From: Myxococcota bacterium
Lineage (GTDB): Bacteria; Myxococcota_A; Polyangia; JAAYKL01
Length of the DNA stretch: 35,136 nucleotides
Assembly: GCA_025453525.1 (NCBI GenBank)
Contig: JALOQD010000008.1
Coordinates: 1-35,136, forward strand
Direction: 5' to 3'
In this document: positions 16,735 through 23,766 of the stretch, one piece after another
Layout of the letters: every line of letters starts with the position of its first letter
How positions within the stretch are numbered: the first letter of the stretch is position 1
The notes under the pieces: model-generated
Told to the model about the DNA's origin: nothing
The model's input: the letters and a program-made list of their open reading frames with translations, nothing else
Database searches by the model: none
Translations under genes and position numbers: made by a program

Positions 16735-17751
16735 GTGAAAATAGACTGCCATACCCATCTCGTCGTGCCGACCCGAGGCCCGCGCGGCTATCTCTCGGGC
16801 TGGCTCGCCCGGTCTCCGTCGTTCGTGGTCATGAAGGTCGCCCTGGGCCTTTCGGGCATCAAGGATCCAGAAGCAGCCTACCAACTCTACCTCGAGCAGT
16901 TGGCAAATCTCGTGCGAACGAGCGAGCTCGACCGGGCCGTGCTCCTCGCCTTTGATGAAGTCTACAAGCCAAGCGGTGAGAGAGACGAGAAACACACTCG
17001 TTTTTATGTGAGCAACGACGCGGTCATCGACGCGGCAACCGCTTTCCCAGAGGCCTTCCTGATCGGCGCATCGGTGCACCCCAGCCGCGAGGACGCCTGT
17101 GACGAGCTCGACCGAGTGGCGGACAGCGGCGCGGTGCTGGTGAAGCTCTTACCCAACTCGCACGGGTTCGATCCCATGGATGCGCGGTACACGGCCTACT
17201 ACCGCAAGCTGCGCCAGCGACGCCTTGCCCTCTTGGTGCACGCGGGTTACGAGCACACGATTCCGGCGATGGACCAGAGGTTGGGCATGCCCGAACGACT
17301 CCGGCGGCCGCTCGACGAAGGCGCGACGGTCATCGTAGCCCACTGCGGCAGCTCTGGTCGGCTCCATACCATTGAAACCTTTCCCCAGACCATGGCCCTC
17401 TTGCGCGACTACCCAAACTGCTGGGCCGACTCCTCGGCGCTCGGGAACTTCTGGCGCAGCCAATACCTCGAGGCCCTGCTCGATCCAGAGCTCATGGAGC
17501 GGCGCCATGGATTGCGCTTGGACGATCCGTTTGCAAAAATCGTCCACGGCTCGGACTACCCCATTCCACTGACGCCGTGGAGTCTGCGGCGAGCCCTAGG
17601 GCGAGCGGATCGCAAGGCCATCGCCGCGGTTGAGAACCCTCTCCAAAAGGATATCGAAATCAAACGCCGCGCCGGGGTGCCTGAGGACTGCCTGGGTCGC
17701 TTTGCCCGACTCGCGGGAATTGAGCGAGAGGAAGACGTTGCGTCAGCGTAG
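16735..17751 (+). CDS. Amidohydrolase-superfamily (TIM-barrel, Amidohydro_2-type) metal-dependent hydrolase
   Basis: 338 residues from a GTG start; the first residues MKIDCHTHLV already carry the metal-binding H-x-H (H6, H8), so no longer N-terminus is needed. Further metal or active-site positions are H169 in LLVHAGYEH, H203 in VIVAHCGSSG and D274 in IVHGSDYP. This pattern fits amidohydrolase-2 type hydrolases and decarboxylases. The substrate cannot be told. The ribosome-binding site is weak (TAAGCT). The gene is divergent from the HDOD gene, and its stop codon ends one base before that of cobT on the other strand, leaving no room for an intergenic terminator. Confidence 0.85.
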   Translation: MKIDCHTHLVVPTRGPRGYLSGWLARSPSFVVMKVALGLSGIKDPEAAYQLYLEQLANLVRTSELDRAVLLAFDEVYKPSGERDEKHTRFYVSNDAVIDAATAFPEAFLIGASVHPSREDACDELDRVADSGAVLVKLLPNSHGFDPMDARYTAYYRKLRQRRLALLVHAGYEHTIPAMDQRLGMPERLRRPLDEGATVIVAHCGSSGRLHTIETFPQTMALLRDYPNCWADSSALGNFWRSQYLEALLDPELMERRHGLRLDDPFAKIVHGSDYPIPLTPWSLRRALGRADRKAIAAVENPLQKDIEIKRRAGVPEDCLGRFARLAGIEREEDVASA

Positions 17752-17752
17752 A

Positions 17753-18808
17753 TCAAACCCTTCCCGAGACGCCGGCAGAGGAAAATGTGGCCATCTCGAG
17801 ATACACTCGCACAGCAGCTCCGATGATGGAGATGGCGAGCGCCGCGCCGGTGCCTTCTCCGAGACGCATGCGCAGGTCGAGCAGTGGGCTCTTGCCCAGC
17901 TTCTCGAAGAACGCCGAGTGTCCGGCCTCGGCTGAACAGTGGCTGAAGAACAGGTAGTCCTCGACCGGTGGTCTCATCCGCATGGCCACCAGAGCCGCTG
18001 CCGTGGAGATGAAGCCGTCGACGACCACCGGGACCTGGCGCGCCGCAGCGCCGAGCACGAGCCCGGCAATGCCGGCGATCTCCAATCCACCCACGGCCGA
18101 AAGACACCGCAGAGGATCCGCGAGCTGTGCCTCGTGAAGGGACAGCGCGCGCATGACCGCCTCGCGCTTGCGCTCGAGCCCTTGATCGTCAATGCCCGTG
18201 CCACGGCCGATGACGCGCCTTGGCGCAATGGGCAAAAGAGCAGCCAGGAGCGCAGCCGAGGGCGTGGTGTTGCCGATGCCCATATCCCCTGTGCCCAGCA
18301 ACGTAATGCCCGAGTCGATGGCCGCGCCAGCCTGCTCGATGCCGATCTCCAAGGCTTTGCAAGCGTCTGCCATGGTCATGGCCGGCTCACGAGCGATATT
18401 GCCCGTGCCAGCGCGCACCTTGAAGCGACCGAGCTGCGGATGGGCAGGGAGCTCCGCGGCCACGCCGACGTCCACGATGGAGACCTGGGCGCCCACATGG
18501 CGGGACAGAACGTTGATGGCCGCGCCGCCTTGCAGCATGTTTTGCACCATCTGTGGGGTCACCGCCGATGGGTAGGCCGAGACGCCTTCGGCTGTCACCC
18601 CATGATCCCCGGCAAAGACGCAAATGCGGCAGGCCACGGGCTTGGGGGATGCGCTCCCTACGGCCAGGCAGTAGCGCATCGCGAGCTCCTCGAGCTTGCC
18701 CAGGCTGCCCGGCGGCTTGCACAGGTCGTCGAGATGGGCGCGGATCGAGGGTTCCAGGCTCATGTCCACGGGGCGTATGGCGGCGAGGGTGTCTTCGAGC
18801 AGGGTCAT
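17753..18808 (-). CDS. cobT: Nicotinate-nucleotide:dimethylbenzimidazole phosphoribosyltransferase
   Basis: 351 residues, the normal CobT length. It makes alpha-ribazole phosphate, the lower-ligand nucleotide of cobalamin, from dimethylbenzimidazole and nicotinate mononucleotide. Visible signatures are KPPGSLGKLEELA (31-43), FAGDHGVTAEGVSAYPSAVT, MLQGGAAINVLSR, a DMGIGNTTPSAA segment, and the catalytic Glu E318 in LGEGTGAAL. The start at 18808 is chosen over a far upstream in-frame start because it follows AAAGGAG, matches the family N-terminus, and overlaps the cobU stop as ATGA, which implies translational coupling. It is the last gene of the riboswitch-controlled B12 operon. Its 3' end abuts the convergent amidohydrolase gene. 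Confidence 0.95.
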   Translation of the reverse strand: MTLLEDTLAAIRPVDMSLEPSIRAHLDDLCKPPGSLGKLEELAMRYCLAVGSASPKPVACRICVFAGDHGVTAEGVSAYPSAVTPQMVQNMLQGGAAINVLSRHVGAQVSIVDVGVAAELPAHPQLGRFKVRAGTGNIAREPAMTMADACKALEIGIEQAGAAIDSGITLLGTGDMGIGNTTPSAALLAALLPIAPRRVIGRGTGIDDQGLERKREAVMRALSLHEAQLADPLRCLSAVGGLEIAGIAGLVLGAAARQVPVVVDGFISTAAALVAMRMRPPVEDYLFFSHCSAEAGHSAFFEKLGKSPLLDLRMRLGEGTGAALAISIIGAAVRVYLEMATFSSAGVSGRV

Positions 18809-19344
18809 CGGGGCACTCCTTTCACGTACATGGGCAGGCCGCTCACCATGAAGATCACTGAGTGGGCCAGGTTGGCAACGCGCTGGTTGGTTCGTCCAGC
18901 GAGGTCTCGATAGCGACGGCCGAGCTCGGTCATGGGCACGAGCCCCATGCCCACTTCGTTGGTGACAAGGATGAGATCGCACGGCGGTTGGCGCAGCGCC
19001 TCGAGGAACGCGTCGATCTCGGGATGGTTGTCGTCGTTCACCTCTCCGCGTAAGAGCAGGTTGCCCAGCCACACGGTGAGGCAGTCCACCACGATCACCT
19101 CCACGCCCTGCGGCGCGCCGTGAAGAGCCTCGGCAAGGGCGATCGGCTCCTCGATGGTATGGAACAGCGCACCTCGCTCCTCCCGATGCCGCTTGATGCG
19201 CTCGCTCATCTCATCGTCGCAGGCCGTGGCCGTGGCGATGAAAGCGCGGTGGGAATAGCGTTCGATGGCCCACTGCACGGCCAGGGTGCTCTTGCCGCTG
19301 CGAGCCCCTCCTGTTAGGAGCGTGATGGGTGACATGATGGTCAT
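18805..19344 (-). CDS. cobU: Adenosylcobinamide kinase / adenosylcobinamide-phosphate guanylyltransferase
   Basis: 179 residues. It phosphorylates adenosylcobinamide and transfers GMP to it, activating salvaged or newly made corrinoid rings for nucleotide-loop assembly. The P-loop GGARSGKS (12-19) is at the N-terminus. H53, in RIKRHREER, is the likely guanylylated His. VVDCLTVWLGNLL, VTNEVGMGLVP and a C-terminal VSGLP segment complete the family pattern. It starts 9 bp after the propeller lipoprotein stop, with AGGGGG before the ATG, and overlaps cobT by 4 bp. With cobT it provides two of the steps of late cobalamin assembly; cobS and cbiB are not in the window. Confidence 0.95.
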   Translation of the reverse strand: MTIMSPITLLTGGARSGKSTLAVQWAIERYSHRAFIATATACDDEMSERIKRHREERGALFHTIEEPIALAEALHGAPQGVEVIVVDCLTVWLGNLLLRGEVNDDNHPEIDAFLEALRQPPCDLILVTNEVGMGLVPMTELGRRYRDLAGRTNQRVANLAHSVIFMVSGLPMYVKGVPR

Positions 19345-19353
19345 TGCCCCCTT

Positions 19354-20478
19354 TTAGCGAGCAAAGCACATCATGAATGGCGGCAAGCCCACGCCAATGG
19401 GCTCGTCGGTCAGCTCGTCGGCCAGACCAGCGTCGAAGATGCGAATGCCAGGGGCCTGCGGCGTGCGATCCGCCACCCACAGCTCCATGGCCTTGGGGTC
19501 GACCTCGAGATAGTACAGGTCCCATCCCTCGGACGCGATGAGCTCCTCGGTCAGGGTTCCTGCCGTCGGATCGAAGCTCACGAGCTTTGTGGTGCCTGCC
19601 GAGGTTCCAATGACCGCGTAGCCGATGCGCTCGGAAACGATGACAACGTCAACCACGTCGCCGCCCAGGGCCTTTTCGGTAACGATGAGGCCAGAGAGCT
19701 TCCCAGTGTCGAGGTCGTAACTCTCGACGCCGCCGTCGAGCGCGCCGTACGCGCCGGACTCGATGAGCACCAAACCGCTGCGAAGCTCACTGTAGCGCAG
19801 GCGTCCAGTGGGATTGCCCGCGGTTAGGTCGAGGGCTTTTTCGACTTCGAAAGTCGCGGGATCCACGACGAGAAGACCGCCTCTCTGCGCAGGCGAGAAG
19901 GACTCGTCGAGCCGTTGCAAGGTCACGTACACCTTGCCATCGACGTAGAGCACGCCCTCTGCTTCGGGATTGCCGTCTGCGTCGGCGTAGGAAGACAGAT
20001 CGATCTCCTTTTGCTTCTTTCCTGTGAGCGGGTTGAGGGCGAGCAGCGTGGAACTGCCGAAGAGCGTGACGAACGCCAAGTCCTTGGACACCACGGCGAG
20101 GTCGTGGGGATTCGAGCCCGCGCCTACGGAGTGCTCCTCGGCGATGGTCCAGCCATTCTCTGGAGCGAGGATGGCCAAGGCATCGCCGCCGAGCCGCGTC
20201 AGTACGAACATGTTGCCCGTGATGGGATCAAAGCGGCAGACAGCATCCGAATGGATGGCTCGAATATTGGAGAGCGCGGTGCGCTGTTTCGCATCCACGA
20301 CAGCGTAGGAGCCCGAGGCGTAGTCCGTGGTCACGACGAGCACAGAGCCCTCTTCGGTCTCCACGATCGAATCGTCCGTGGATGTGCCCTCGACCTCTTC
20401 CGTGTCGAGGCAGGCAGCGAGAATCGCCAGTCCCACGAGCAGGCAGAGCGTAAAGAATCTTGTCATCCGGTCTTTCAT
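19354..20478 (-). CDS. Beta-propeller lipoprotein of the B12 operon (BtuG-like candidate)
   Basis: 374 residues. The ATG at 20478 is preferred to one 18 bp upstream because AAGGAG lies between them. The lipobox is LAAC (Cys23), followed by a short acidic linker. The rest is built of repeating strands of the YncE/NHL-like propeller type: ALAILAPENG, LLALNPLTGK, GLLVVDPATFEVEKAL, VESYDLDTGKL, KLVSFDPTAGTL and GIRIFDAGL, consistent with six or seven blades. It sits directly between a TonB-dependent receptor and cobU under a cobalamin riboswitch. In Bacteroides, BtuG is a surface propeller lipoprotein that binds cobalamin very tightly and hands it to BtuB. Matching fold class, lipidation and position suggest the same job here. 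This is an inference, as specific binding residues cannot be recognised. Confidence 0.75.
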   Translation of the reverse strand: MKDRMTRFFTLCLLVGLAILAACLDTEEVEGTSTDDSIVETEEGSVLVVTTDYASGSYAVVDAKQRTALSNIRAIHSDAVCRFDPITGNMFVLTRLGGDALAILAPENGWTIAEEHSVGAGSNPHDLAVVSKDLAFVTLFGSSTLLALNPLTGKKQKEIDLSSYADADGNPEAEGVLYVDGKVYVTLQRLDESFSPAQRGGLLVVDPATFEVEKALDLTAGNPTGRLRYSELRSGLVLIESGAYGALDGGVESYDLDTGKLSGLIVTEKALGGDVVDVVIVSERIGYAVIGTSAGTTKLVSFDPTAGTLTEELIASEGWDLYYLEVDPKAMELWVADRTPQAPGIRIFDAGLADELTDEPIGVGLPPFMMCFAR

Positions 20479-20520
20479 TGAGGTGCTCCTTGTCATTCGC
20501 CGCGGGAATGCCGCGTGCGC

Positions 20521-22674
20521 TCAAATCTTCCAGTGCGCGGTCGCGTAAAAGGTGCGGCCAGGCAATGGATAGGCCTCGTAGTCCCGCAGAGGGCGGGCTC
20601 TGTTTTGGTCGTCGGTCAGGACGATGGTGTCCAGGAGGTTGCGCGCCTCCACGGTGAACGTCAGTCCCTGTCGCAGCAACTTGAAGCGAAGACCGAGGTT
20701 GAGCAGCGCGCGTCCGAGGGTGTCTTCCTTGAGGTTGGCTTGATCGAGAAAGCTCTTGCCCGCGTAATCGAGCTCGACCCATGCGCCGCTGCCGAAGTTG
20801 ATAAAGTCGCGCGCTGCTTCGAGCCGCAAGAGGGCCTCGTGCTGCGGACGGCCCGGAAGAACCTTGCCGTTGTGATAGGGCTTTGCCGAGCGGTTGATGC
20901 CATGGGTATAGGTGTAGTTGCCCGAAAGGACGAGCGTATGCCACACAGCGAGCCTTATCGCGGCCTCTGCGCCCTGGATGCGCGCATCGTCGACGTTTTC
21001 GAGGCGCAGCGTGTGCTGTGAGTTCTGCGTGTACGTGATGAGATCCTCGACCCAGGCGCCAAACCAGGCCGCTTCGAGTCGCACGGAATCGATCCCAGGC
21101 ACGGTGTCGGTCTCCACGGTGAAGCCCGCGTCGGCGTTCAAACCCACTTCGGGCCGCAGCTCGGCATTGCCCACGACCGAGCCTGAGTTTCCATAGAGCT
21201 CGGGAAGGTCTGGCGGTCGCAGGTAACGGCCCACATTGGCCCGCAGCCACAGCCAGGGCATCGCCTCGGCCCGCAGCCCCAAGGAAGGAGAGACGTAAAA
21301 GCGATCTCCCTTGCGCGTTTCACTGCGCGTCAGCGCTCCGCTCTGAGGCGCTCCGGGCCAGTAGATGCGATGCCACTGCGCCCGCACAGTGGGCACGACG
21401 TCGAGCCTGCCCATGAGCTTGCTCTCGTGTTGTAGACCAGCCAAGACTCTCGAGCGGGAGCTCGGCTCGGGATGGCTGTCTTGGATGAGCTCTTTCTCGC
21501 GGTAGCGATCGTAATAAGCGGAAAGGAGCAGCTCCGTCTTCTGCGTCGATGTCCACCTCAATCCTGCGATGCCATGTCCGCCCACCGTGTCGCTGCGGGA
21601 TATGGTGCGCTGATTGCCCACGCCGATCTCGCCATCGGTGTCGTCGAAGTCCTCTGACAAGAGCAAGTAGCTCGCCCCAAACGACAGTCGAAACCGACGG
21701 CCGTCCTCGGGCTGCTCGAGGGACAGGCCGAGGAGCTCGCGAAAAGTGCGCAGGGAGGTGTTTTGCGTCGGCACGCTGTCGAGGCCGGCGATGCCCTGCC
21801 TTTTGGCGAGCAGATCGTTGAGCACGGTCAATCGAAACTCACCGAGCTGCGCTCCGACTTTGACGAGCGCGCCTATATCGCGGTTGTCGTTGTTGCTCCG
21901 CGGCTGGAGGCGATCATCGTCCTCGTTGTACGCAGTGCCATTGCGGTTGAGGTACTCGAAGTCACCTTCCGTGTGGCTCGTCCCGAGCACGACGAGGCCG
22001 AAGAGCGGTCCCACCCGATCTCCGCGCAGGGCGAGCAGCCGGGTCGTGGACCAGGACCCCACGCTCGCTGCCATCTCGGTCAAAGGCTCGTCGAGCAAAC
22101 GCGTGCGCAGCACGACGGCACCTCCCATGCCGCCGAGTCCGAGCTCGAGGGGAGTCACGCCGCGGTAGATCTCCATGGACGCCAGGCTGTCGAGAGAAAG
22201 ATCGCCGAGGTTGACCGCAGAGAACCCGCCCGTGTTGAGCGGCACGCCATCGAGGAACACGAGCACCTGGGATGAGGTAGAGCCTCGAATGCTCGCCGTG
22301 GCCAAGGAGCCGAGCCCACCGAGGCGACGCACTTGCACGCCAGTCGACCCAGCGAGCACGTCTGTAACGCTGCTGACCTGCGAGGATTTTTGAGACAGGT
22401 CGATCGTCTCGGCAAAAGCAGTGGACCGATCCGTTGCCGCGGCATGGCTCTCCACCACCGTGGCCTCGTACAGCCCTTGGGTTTGACTCTCCGAATCCGT
22501 CTCGTCCACGGTCAACGCGGCAGCGAAACCGGATTCGGTGTCCACATCGCCGAGCGCTTCGGCGGCGCGCAGCCGCGAGGCGTCGAAACAGACACAGAGA
22601 ATGATGGCCGCGCCAAGGAGAGTACGAAAGAACGCACCCTCGCTTCGCGTCGAGCCGAGGGTACGATGATCCAC
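20521..22674 (-). CDS. btuB: TonB-dependent outer-membrane receptor, BtuB-like corrinoid transporter
   Basis: 717 residues from a GTG start about 10 bp after AAAGGAC. The N-terminus has a signal peptide (about 1-38), then a variable stretch with a TonB-box-like EATVVES (70-76). The plug domain (about 85-192) shows SIRGSTSSQVLVFLDGVPLN and GMGGAVVLRT. The rest is a 22-strand-type barrel, with a late TFTVEARNLLDT strand and the terminal HWKI; the last residue is Ile rather than the usual Phe or Trp. Substrate assignment comes from context: it is the first gene behind a cobalamin riboswitch and is followed by a propeller lipoprotein, cobU and cobT. No btuF, btuC or btuD gene is in this operon, so the inner-membrane importer must be elsewhere. 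Confidence 0.85.
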   Translation of the reverse strand: MDHRTLGSTRSEGAFFRTLLGAAIILCVCFDASRLRAAEALGDVDTESGFAAALTVDETDSESQTQGLYEATVVESHAAATDRSTAFAETIDLSQKSSQVSSVTDVLAGSTGVQVRRLGGLGSLATASIRGSTSSQVLVFLDGVPLNTGGFSAVNLGDLSLDSLASMEIYRGVTPLELGLGGMGGAVVLRTRLLDEPLTEMAASVGSWSTTRLLALRGDRVGPLFGLVVLGTSHTEGDFEYLNRNGTAYNEDDDRLQPRSNNDNRDIGALVKVGAQLGEFRLTVLNDLLAKRQGIAGLDSVPTQNTSLRTFRELLGLSLEQPEDGRRFRLSFGASYLLLSEDFDDTDGEIGVGNQRTISRSDTVGGHGIAGLRWTSTQKTELLLSAYYDRYREKELIQDSHPEPSSRSRVLAGLQHESKLMGRLDVVPTVRAQWHRIYWPGAPQSGALTRSETRKGDRFYVSPSLGLRAEAMPWLWLRANVGRYLRPPDLPELYGNSGSVVGNAELRPEVGLNADAGFTVETDTVPGIDSVRLEAAWFGAWVEDLITYTQNSQHTLRLENVDDARIQGAEAAIRLAVWHTLVLSGNYTYTHGINRSAKPYHNGKVLPGRPQHEALLRLEAARDFINFGSGAWVELDYAGKSFLDQANLKEDTLGRALLNLGLRFKLLRQGLTFTVEARNLLDTIVLTDDQNRARPLRDYEAYPLPGRTFYATAHWKI

Positions 22675-22684
22675 GTATCAGCCC

Positions 22685-22704
22685 GTCCTTTTCCCGCGAA
22701 GGAC
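22685..22704 (-). promoter_or_regulatory. Putative SD-sequestering hairpin of the riboswitch
   Basis: On the minus strand GTCCTT (22704-22699) and AAGGAC (22690-22685) pair perfectly around 8 nt. The second arm contains the AAAGGAC Shine-Dalgarno of the receptor gene, so forming the hairpin would hide it. This fits translational control by the aptamer just upstream. There is no T-run after it. Confidence 0.5.
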
Positions 22705-22731
22705 AAGAATCATTGCGAGCCGACGCTTGGA

Positions 22732-22927
22732 TATCCTGGCTTCCGAGTCAAAGCGAAGAAGAGCTTTTGCTGCCGCCGCCTTCCCAGTCCGAATGAAGGA
22801 CCAGTGGCATGTGGAGGACAGCCTCGGTACACAGTGGCGCGACCGCGCCGGATTCTCACCGGCTTCCCCGTCGCGTCGGCTGCTAGAACAGCTTGAAAAA
22901 GAGCAGCGTGCTCCATCGAAAGGGATA
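22732..22927 (-). promoter_or_regulatory. Cobalamin (adenosylcobalamin) riboswitch aptamer
   Basis: The minus strand carries the conserved cobalamin-aptamer blocks in order: GGGGAAGCC (22869-22861) directly followed by GGTGAGAATCC (22860-22850), CGCGCCACTGT near 22841-22831, ATGCCACTGG near 22810-22801, CTGGGAAGG (22787-22779), and near the 3' end GAAGCCAGGA. The closing P1 helix can form between TATCC (22927-22923) and GGATA (22736-22732). Binding of the coenzyme would lower expression of the receptor, propeller, cobU and cobT genes downstream. Outer limits are approximate. Confidence 0.92.
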
Positions 22928-22948
22928 CCACGCGTCCAGCGGAGGTTC

Positions 22949-22977
22949 GTTTAACAGAAGCCAGAGCGCGCAGTCAA
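22949..22977 (-). promoter_or_regulatory. Candidate sigma70 promoter of the B12 operon
   Basis: On the minus strand TTGACT (22977-22972), a 17-bp spacer and TTAAAC (22954-22949). The -35 matches five of six consensus bases, the -10 only three. The implied start near 22942 places the whole aptamer at the 5' end of the transcript, as expected. Confidence 0.4.
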
Positions 22978-23186
22978 GGGCAACGCTCCGCTCGCACTGG
23001 CACCGCGCCGCAAAAAAAAAAAAAAAAACGACCCGCGCCCTTGCGCCTGTGAAAACGAATGCCATGTTTTCCATCTCCCAAGAGAAGCCCTTGCGGGCAC
23101 CGCTCTCACGGAGGGGAAGCCATGCCGAGGAGACTCGGGCGGGCAACAGGCGAGAGACAAACGAGAAAACGAAAAGGAGCACTGCG
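22978..23186 (+). other. 5' region of the RAM-domain gene
   Basis: About 210 bp between the B12-operon promoter and the gene at 23187. It contains a run of 17 A (23012-23028) and the AAAAGGAG ribosome-binding site (23172-23179). A reading frame in phase with the downstream gene extends upstream through it, but it crosses the riboswitch's flank and codes for unnatural Lys/Arg-rich sequence, so it is not treated as coding. Confidence 0.5.
23012..23028. repeat. Homopolymer run of 17 A
   Basis: Seventeen consecutive A (T on the minus strand) in a GC-rich setting, about 160 bp before the ATG at 23187 and about 35 bp behind the -35 of the divergent B12-operon promoter. Such tracts are prone to slippage and can act as UP elements. 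Confidence 0.85.
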
Positions 23187-23708
23187 ATGGAGTACAACAA
23201 GAAGACAGCCTACGTGTGGATCAAGACCAACCCCGGCCAAACCCGCAAAGTGTGGGAAGAGACGAAGAAGGCGGCTTACGTCATCGGCTCTTGGGTCGTC
23301 ACCGGTACCTATGATGTGCTCGTGTGGGTCAACGCCAATAGCGAAGACGAGATGTACACCCACGTCATGACCATGCGCGGGTGGAACGGCGTGACCAACA
23401 CCCGCACCCACGCGGCCTACAGCGGCTCGGTCACCAATTGGAACGAGATGATGAATCCGAACGGCGCCTGGATCCGCATCCAGATGACCGACTACCAGAA
23501 CGCGCAGAACCAATTGCGAGAGTATAACGGCGTGTGCAACTGGGCGTCTGTCCCAGGCGACTACGACTATTTCGCGTATGTCGCTGGCAAAACCTATGCC
23601 GAGACGGCACAGGGCATCATTACCATGAGCGAGAAGTACAACTGGAACACCTCGACTCATGTGCCGGCCTACTCCTACCTGAACCCCAAGTACAACAACG
23701 CGTTCTGA
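23187..23708 (+). CDS. Stand-alone tandem AsnC/Lrp ligand-binding (RAM-like) protein
   Basis: 173 residues from the ATG at 23187, eight bases after AAAAGGAG. Two related halves are visible. Residues about 5-75 (AYVWIKTNPGQTRKVWEETK, then VIGSWVVTGTYDVLVWVNAN) have the beta-alpha-beta-beta-alpha-beta pattern of the RAM/AsnC_trans_reg domain, including the G-x-Y-D-V-L-V strand. Residues about 92-165 (AWIRIQM, then CNWASVPGDYDYFAYVAGKT) repeat it with G-D-Y-D-Y-F. There is no helix-turn-helix, so it is not a DNA-binding Lrp. Stand-alone proteins of this ferredoxin-like fold usually bind small ligands such as amino acids or act as dimeric alpha-beta-barrel proteins. The second half is unusually rich in Tyr, Asn and Trp. 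It is divergent from the B12 operon; no functional link is evident. Confidence 0.7.
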   Translation: MEYNKKTAYVWIKTNPGQTRKVWEETKKAAYVIGSWVVTGTYDVLVWVNANSEDEMYTHVMTMRGWNGVTNTRTHAAYSGSVTNWNEMMNPNGAWIRIQMTDYQNAQNQLREYNGVCNWASVPGDYDYFAYVAGKTYAETAQGIITMSEKYNWNTSTHVPAYSYLNPKYNNAF

Positions 23709-23730
23709 GTCGACAGCTCGTCAAACTCAG
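23705..23730 (+). terminator. Hairpin at the end of the RAM-domain gene, weak terminator candidate
   Basis: CTGAGT (overlapping the stop codon) pairs with ACTCAG, with an inner GAC/GTC pair set and an AGCTC loop. No T-run follows, so it may only mark the 3' end between two convergent genes. Confidence 0.25.
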
Positions 23731-23766
23731 CTTCGAGGCAGACCCCAAGAAGCGACTCCAGTCAAA

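Noticed and set aside
18809-19072. In-frame N-terminal extension of CobT
   Set aside because: It lies within cobU and matches nothing; the ATG at 18808 has a ribosome-binding site and gives the family's normal N-terminus.
22893-23186. In-frame N-terminal extension of the RAM-domain protein
   Set aside because: It overlaps the riboswitch 5' edge and its promoter, runs through the A17 tract as poly-Lys, and a strong ribosome-binding site supports the ATG at 23187.
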